NCBI GenBank assembly: GCA_902572605.1
Contig: CACGGD010000001.1
Location: 1 to 64,000, forward strand
Direction of reading: 5' to 3'
Origin: an uncultured Pelagibacteraceae bacterium
Lineage (GTDB): Bacteria; Pseudomonadota; Alphaproteobacteria; Pelagibacterales; Pelagibacteraceae
DNA: 64,000 bases
The position numbers and the translations under genes are program-made. This document shows positions 59,702-64,000 of this stretch, piece by piece. Below the pieces are notes generated by a model. It was given only the letters and a program-made list of their open reading frames with translations. It did no database searches and was not told the DNA's origin. Each line of letters opens with the position of its first letter. Position 1 is the stretch's first letter.

Positions 59702-60307
59702 TTATTGATCAAGCAGTTTTAACCAAATTTTTGAACATTTAAAAGAGGTCATAATAGCATCAGGCATAAATTTAAGTTTTTTCATCAAAAGGTAATATCT
59801 TTTTATATCTCTTTGTCGATTCCATCTTTCGGGACAGACTAAACAAGATTTAAATTTTTTTATAAATCTTAAATTTTTATTATCTATTGGAAATTTTTTA
59901 TATGTATCAAGCCAAATCCAATTAACTTTATTAATTAGTTTTCTACTTAAGTCTATAGTTTCATATTCTGAGAATCTTACTGCTATATTCTTATTTAATT
60001 TTTCATCCAATGTTTTAAAAATGTAAGGGAATTCTACATCTAATAAAAAATAAGATTTAATTTTATGTTTTTTTACCAATTTTAAAACGTTTTGTTCTAT
60101 ACCACTTTCTTTTATATTGAGAATTAAAGTTCCTTTTTTTTTTTTATATTCAGATAAATAATTCTCTAAACTATCTCCTTTAGCAAAAGGATCGTGTGAT
60201 AAAATTAGCTTAGAGGAAGACGATCTTATATCAATTTCAGTTCCAAAATTGTTTGATATGCTTTTTAATTTTTTAATCGTATTGACTCTGTGTATTATAA
60301 TTTCCAT
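59702..60307 (-). CDS. GDPD-like phosphodiesterase fold protein
   Basis: A 201-residue protein related to glycerophosphodiester phosphodiesterases or PI-PLC-like TIM barrels. The expected catalytic features lie in H6-R7 (IIHRVN), E24-x-D26 (GTEIDIR) and H38-D39 (LSHDPF). It is shorter than usual GDPDs (about 240-250 residues) and Lys/Ile rich. In this cluster it may process phosphodiester-linked surface sugars, which is inference. Confidence 0.6.
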   Translation of the reverse strand: MEIIIHRVNTIKKLKSISNNFGTEIDIRSSSSKLILSHDPFAKGDSLENYLSEYKKKKGTLILNIKESGIEQNVLKLVKKHKIKSYFLLDVEFPYIFKTLDEKLNKNIAVRFSEYETIDLSRKLINKVNWIWLDTYKKFPIDNKNLRFIKKFKSCLVCPERWNRQRDIKRYYLLMKKLKFMPDAIMTSFKCSKIWLKLLDQ

Positions 60308-60311
60308 AAAA

Positions 60312-61022
60312 TTATTTATTAAATTTTAACTTGTATATGAAATTAAACGTCCTGACTATTAATTTGATTTTTCCTAGTAATGTTCCTCCACCTTTAGCTT
60401 TTCCCTTTTTTCTCTCATACAAAATAACTGGATGTTCAACTACATTTAAATTTTTTTTATTCGCCATAAGAAGAAAAAAAAGGTCAAGTGAAAAGTCTTT
60501 GGGGTAGTTCTTCAAGATATCTTTTTTGAAAACTTTAGAAAATATTTTTGGTTGGGCGTTGATATCACTTAAATTCACATGAAAAAGATAATTCACAACT
60601 AATGACATTAGATAGGTAAAGAAATTATCAAACAAGCTTCTATTTATCCTTTTTCCCTTTACTATTACAATATTGTTTGTCAATTGTTCAGTGTTTGATA
60701 GATAAGCTGAAACAACATCTTTTAGTTTTACCTGTAAGTCAGAGTGACACCAGGCTATAACTTTTCCTGTACTTCTTCTGACACCTGACATTATTCCATG
60801 ACCGTAACCAATATTGTCTTTAATATTAATTTTTAAAATATTTTTATTCTTTATAGAATTAAGTAAATTTTTTGTATTATCAGTTGAACCATTATTAACA
60901 AGAACAAATTGGATAGATTTATTCTTTTTTAAAATAGATTTAATTGAACTAATCAAAGTTTTGAGATTTTTTTCTTCATTGTAACAAGGTATTACGACAC
61001 TTAAATTAATCATTTTATTCAT
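60312..61022 (-). CDS. Family 2 glycosyltransferase
   Basis: A GT-A glycosyltransferase of 236 residues. SVVIPCYNEEKNL near the start, VNNGSTDNTK at about 43-52 and CHSDLQ near 92 (replacing the DxD motif) are like polyprenyl-phosphate sugar transferases of the DPM1/ArnC group. It lacks membrane helices. Start may be either of two in-frame ATG codons (61022 or 61013). It overlaps the nucleotidyltransferase gene by 8 bases. Confidence 0.8.
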   Translation of the reverse strand: MNKMINLSVVIPCYNEEKNLKTLISSIKSILKKNKSIQFVLVNNGSTDNTKNLLNSIKNKNILKINIKDNIGYGHGIMSGVRRSTGKVIAWCHSDLQVKLKDVVSAYLSNTEQLTNNIVIVKGKRINRSLFDNFFTYLMSLVVNYLFHVNLSDINAQPKIFSKVFKKDILKNYPKDFSLDLFFLLMANKKNLNVVEHPVILYERKKGKAKGGGTLLGKIKLIVRTFNFIYKLKFNK

Positions 61023-61746
61023 AAGATTTCAGTGCATTGGGAGTTCCAAAATTTTTATAATTAGAAACATTAATATATCCAACCTTGTAACCTAATAATA
61101 ATGCATTTTTAGCAACAACATCCATATAATATTCATTATTAATTTTTTGTTTTTTTCTAATCATAAATTTAAATGATTTAACAAAAACTTTTTTATTTTT
61201 AAAAGAGAACGCTCCGAGTATCACAAAGTCTTTCTTTGGTTCTAAGCTAACTTTCTTTTTACAACTTATTTTTTCTATTTGGTTTTCTTTAGCTTTTTTA
61301 ACCCAACCATATTGATTAGGATTTCTAAGCATATTTTTATCAGGCCTAGTAACAAAAACAATTAGATCAAACTTTTTTATAAAATTTCCAAACTTTTTTT
61401 TATTGAACTTGTAATCATAATCACAAGACCCAAAAGTTACTGAATATCCGAGAGGTATTTGATTTATAGCTTGATAACAAGTAACTGCTTGGCCTGAATT
61501 TTCTTTAAAAAGTTTAATAAATTTAAAATTTCTAAAATACTTTTTAAACACTTTATTTAGTTTAAAAGTTTTGAAATGAGTATTTCTACAGATAAATACT
61601 TTTTTTTTTGAAAATGGTAAGCTTCTAACTGAGTAGAGAATTATTGGTTTTTTTCTAAACAATATTAATGGTTTAATAGTTTTAAAACCCTTGGTAGCAA
61701 ATCTTTTTCCACTTCCGGCCATGGCAATAACATTAATATTTTTCAT
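61015..61746 (-). CDS. Sugar-phosphate nucleotidyltransferase-like protein
   Basis: A 243-residue protein with the start of the NTP-transferase fold: VIAMAGSGKRFATKGFKTIKPLI (GxGxRF...KP near 8-26), then FGSCDYDY (metal-binding Asp near 108-112). Likely activates a sugar phosphate to an NDP-sugar for the adjacent glycosyltransferase. The sugar is unknown. It overlaps the 2H phosphoesterase gene by 4 bases. Confidence 0.72.
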   Translation of the reverse strand: MKNINVIAMAGSGKRFATKGFKTIKPLILFRKKPIILYSVRSLPFSKKKVFICRNTHFKTFKLNKVFKKYFRNFKFIKLFKENSGQAVTCYQAINQIPLGYSVTFGSCDYDYKFNKKKFGNFIKKFDLIVFVTRPDKNMLRNPNQYGWVKKAKENQIEKISCKKKVSLEPKKDFVILGAFSFKNKKVFVKSFKFMIRKKQKINNEYYMDVVAKNALLLGYKVGYINVSNYKNFGTPNALKSYE

Positions 61747-62345
61747 TTGAAACTCATGGTGTGAAGTTTTTTATGTTGATTTTTATTTATACGCCATATT
61801 GAAATTTTTTTAACGTTATAGGTTATTGATATCTTTTTTTTAATAAGGAATTGAATTTTTTTTAAATTATGCTTTTTACTAATTGAGGAAATTGTGAAAT
61901 GGGGTATCCAATTTTTTCCGACAAAAGGATAACCATATCTTCTATAATCTTTTTTTAATTTTCCATCAAATTTATTTTTTTTAACAATGTTCTTACTTTC
62001 AACTATTTGATTCAAAAACCTAATCATTTTCATTTGAAAATTATTCAATGAAGTATTTTTTTTTAATGAAAAAAACATTGTATGACCTTTTGTTTGGGGA
62101 TCACTATAAAAAAATTTTATTTTAGATATCTTTATTTTGATATTTTTAAAATTTTTAACAAATTTAGTTATTTTTATGATCTTGTCTTTAGCCAATTTTC
62201 TTTTAACTGACATAGTAAATAAGGTTAAGTGGGCAGGATGAGATAAGTATATTTGATTGCCATAATTTTTTTTAACTGTTCTTTTAAAATTAATTATAAT
62301 TTTCTTTAATTTTTTATCTGGTTCTATAAAAAATCCTATAAACAT
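61743..62345 (-). CDS. 2H phosphoesterase (2'-5' RNA ligase-like) protein
   Basis: A 200-residue protein with the two HxT/Sx motifs that define the 2H superfamily: H39-L-T-L and H149-F-T-I. Known members act on 2'-5' RNA links or cyclic phosphates. It is highly Lys/Ile rich, even for this genome. Gene context (nucleotidyltransferases, glycosyltransferase) leaves a nucleotide-sugar, cyclic phosphate or RNA substrate open. Confidence 0.7.
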   Translation of the reverse strand: MFIGFFIEPDKKLKKIIINFKRTVKKNYGNQIYLSHPAHLTLFTMSVKRKLAKDKIIKITKFVKNFKNIKIKISKIKFFYSDPQTKGHTMFFSLKKNTSLNNFQMKMIRFLNQIVESKNIVKKNKFDGKLKKDYRRYGYPFVGKNWIPHFTISSISKKHNLKKIQFLIKKKISITYNVKKISIWRINKNQHKKLHTMSFK

Positions 62346-63799
62346 TATTTAAAAACTCTTCCTAAGAAATGTTCTCTATTAATATTTGGCAACAATTTTT
62401 TTTGATAATATATAAATTCAATTTTTTCTAGATGATTTATTTGAATTTTATGCCACTCAGATAAAGGTAATTTGAATTCACTCCCAATTAAACATCTAAG
62501 AACTACATTATGAGTTAATACAGCAATATTTTGTTTAGAATTATTTTTAGCTAAAAATTTCAGGAGATTTTTCTTAAATTTTTCAATTCTTAAATAAACA
62601 TCCTCATCACTTTCACCTTCTGGAAACTTTGGGTCCTTTTTTTTGTTCCATGCTTGCTTGATATATAAAAATTTTTTAATTAAAGTTTTATAATTCATTC
62701 CTTCAGCGATGCCATAATTTTTTTCATTTAAATCATTGTCTAGTATAATTTTTTTAGAGTTTATTAATCTAGCTGTTTGTACACTTCTCCTGAGGACACT
62801 TGAAAATATTAAAGAAACATTTTCTTTTTTAATTTCTTTAATCTTTCTACTTAAATCTTTATTTATTATTATTTCTGGATCTCTGCCTATACCTAGAAAT
62901 GAATTATCATTCAAATTTGTTTTAGCATGTCTTAGAAAAATTATCTTTATACACTTCTCTTTCTCATTTTTAAGATATTTTTGAAATATATTAACAAAAT
63001 TTTTTACCCAAATTGAAAAAATATTCGCTTTTAAATCAAGATTATATTTTTTTGCTTTAAAAATTAAATCATATTTTTTTATATTCGATCGACTTTTTTT
63101 CTTATAAATTTTTTTCAATATTGAAGAATATTGATTTTTATTTGGTTTTATATTTTTTTGTTTTAATAATTTATAATAATTAAATATTAAGTTTTTTACG
63201 ATGTGGTAATAAAACTCTTTTTTCTGAAAAGATTTTATTTTAAAATTTTTTTTTCTTAAGAATATTTTTTTATTAATAAATGAATACTCTCTGTAAGAAA
63301 TAATATTTCTACCTAAATCTTTTAAATATTCATCAGATCCTCTTCTGCTAGAAAAAAAATCTTGAAATTGAATTTTGCCTGCTGAAAGTAAATTGCCTAA
63401 ATTTTTCCCTTTAAAAAATTTTGTTCTTTCCCAATCAAAACATGTAAAAGGACTCTTAATCACGTGGTTGAAATGACTTTTTAAATCGTAAACCATTAAG
63501 TGAAAAATTAATTGATTTTTTGTATCAAATTTAAGAGGTCCAAAAGAAGTATTAATTTTAATTTTATATTCACTAAGACCTAATTTTTTTGTATTTATAC
63601 TTTCGATTAAATTTTTACATTTTTGAAATTTTTTTATGCTCAGTTTGTCTAAAATAACTACTATATCTATATCTCTATAATTTGAGCTTTTAGGATTTTC
63701 CCAAAAGGAACCAACTAAATTTACCGAAACAACTCCTTTAATTCTTATAAATCTATTTAAAATAAAGTTTTTTAATTCTAGATATCTTTTTTTTTGCAT
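62345..63799 (-). CDS. Fusion of a pol-beta-type nucleotidyltransferase and a histidine phosphatase
   Basis: Two recognisable domains in one 484-residue chain. The N-terminal part (about 1-100) has VGSFW (29-33) followed by DID (43-45), the GS-x(n)-DxD pattern of minimal nucleotidyltransferases. A helical, very Lys-rich middle (about 110-280) is unassigned. The C-terminal part (about 284-484) is a branch 1 histidine phosphatase: R290-H291-A, R337 in SSVLRRSVQTA, E394 in PEGES and H430 in LTHN. The frame is continuous with no sign of error. A 1-base overlap links it to the 2H gene. Confidence 0.72.
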   Translation of the reverse strand: MQKKRYLELKNFILNRFIRIKGVVSVNLVGSFWENPKSSNYRDIDIVVILDKLSIKKFQKCKNLIESINTKKLGLSEYKIKINTSFGPLKFDTKNQLIFHLMVYDLKSHFNHVIKSPFTCFDWERTKFFKGKNLGNLLSAGKIQFQDFFSSRRGSDEYLKDLGRNIISYREYSFINKKIFLRKKNFKIKSFQKKEFYYHIVKNLIFNYYKLLKQKNIKPNKNQYSSILKKIYKKKSRSNIKKYDLIFKAKKYNLDLKANIFSIWVKNFVNIFQKYLKNEKEKCIKIIFLRHAKTNLNDNSFLGIGRDPEIIINKDLSRKIKEIKKENVSLIFSSVLRRSVQTARLINSKKIILDNDLNEKNYGIAEGMNYKTLIKKFLYIKQAWNKKKDPKFPEGESDEDVYLRIEKFKKNLLKFLAKNNSKQNIAVLTHNVVLRCLIGSEFKLPLSEWHKIQINHLEKIEFIYYQKKLLPNINREHFLGRVFK

Positions 63800-63803
63800 T
63801 CAC

Positions 63804-64000
63804 TTATCTAAAGTATTTTCCGAATGTTTTCAGAACCATGATGGCATTTCTTGGATTTTCATTGTTTAAAACAGCAGATCCCGAAACGATATATTGTGCT
63901 TTAATTGATTTAATATTTTGTTTATTCACTCCTCCATCAATATGCAAATTAAACTGTTTTCTATTATCAAGATTATTGATCTGATTAATGAGTTTGTAGG
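63804..64000 (-). CDS. Ribulose-phosphate 3-epimerase-like protein, C-terminal part
   Basis: The frame enters from the right edge and stops at 63804. The visible 65 residues contain the diagnostic IDGGVNKQNI...IVSGSAVLN segment of Rpe/hexulose-phosphate epimerases, which holds the phosphate-binding loop. It is 4 bases upstream of the fusion gene, so likely cotranscribed with the cluster. It may be a dedicated epimerase for the cluster's sugar rather than the central pentose-phosphate enzyme; undecided from a fragment. Confidence 0.8.
   Translation of the reverse strand, partial: YKLINQINNLDNRKQFNLHIDGGVNKQNIKSIKAQYIVSGSAVLNNENPRNAIMVLKTFGKYFR

Overview
The window looks like a piece of a streamlined marine alphaproteobacterial chromosome of the SAR11 clade (Pelagibacterales). 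The basis is strong A+T richness, genes packed end to end with gaps of a few bases or short overlaps, many high-affinity uptake systems, a dimethylglycine/sarcosine oxidation set, and above all a tandem SAM-II plus SAM-V type leader before metY, an arrangement known from Pelagibacter. I ran no database search, so the taxonomy is an inference. I see no tRNA, rRNA, CRISPR array, insertion sequence or prophage.

Layout. 1-5.1 kb: end of an ABC solute-binding protein gene converging on a livGFHM-type operon and a ProC-like reductase. 5.1-7.3 kb: AbrB-family membrane protein, DoxX protein, small outer-membrane barrel. 7.4-10.4 kb: tctCBA tripartite transporter. 10.5-17.2 kb: an overlapping operon livJ-H-M-G-F-azlC-azlD-csiD, ending in a glutarate 2-hydroxylase. 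17.3-22 kb: LysE exporter, DUF2805 protein, glutaredoxin, two MsrB (one with a Tat-type signal), ribokinase, CcdA, histidine phosphatase. 22-27.8 kb: dimethylglycine dehydrogenase-like enzyme with EtfB, EtfA and ETF-quinone oxidoreductase. 27.8-30.1 kb: two exporters. 30.1-35.2 kb: heterotetrameric sarcosine oxidase soxBDAG. 35.2-36.8 kb: riboswitch-controlled metY. 36.8-41.5 kb: paired lipoproteins, 2-hydroxyacid dehydrogenase, EamA exporter, DadA-like enzyme, bactofilin. 41.5-56.6 kb: one long minus-strand run: hflK, hflC, DUF2065, degP, miaA, ilvB, ilvN, ilvC, leuA, mreB, mreC, mreD, mrdA, rodA. 56.6-58.4 kb: mrp and thyX. 58.4-64 kb: a very A/T-rich minus-strand cluster (beta-propeller dehydrogenase-like, GDPD-like, GT2, sugar nucleotidyltransferase, 2H phosphoesterase, nucleotidyltransferase-phosphatase fusion, Rpe-like).

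How it works together. Much of the window is uptake and oxidation of small nitrogenous osmolytes and amino acids. Dimethylglycine and sarcosine are demethylated to glycine, with one-carbon units likely passed to folate. Electrons from the first step probably go through ETF to quinone. metY, divergent from sox, links to methionine and SAM. The 41-57 kb block is housekeeping: branched-chain amino acid synthesis, rod-shape machinery, and membrane and periplasmic protein quality control. The least explained parts are the csiD-containing transporter operon, the 59.7-64 kb cluster, and the paired lipoproteins.
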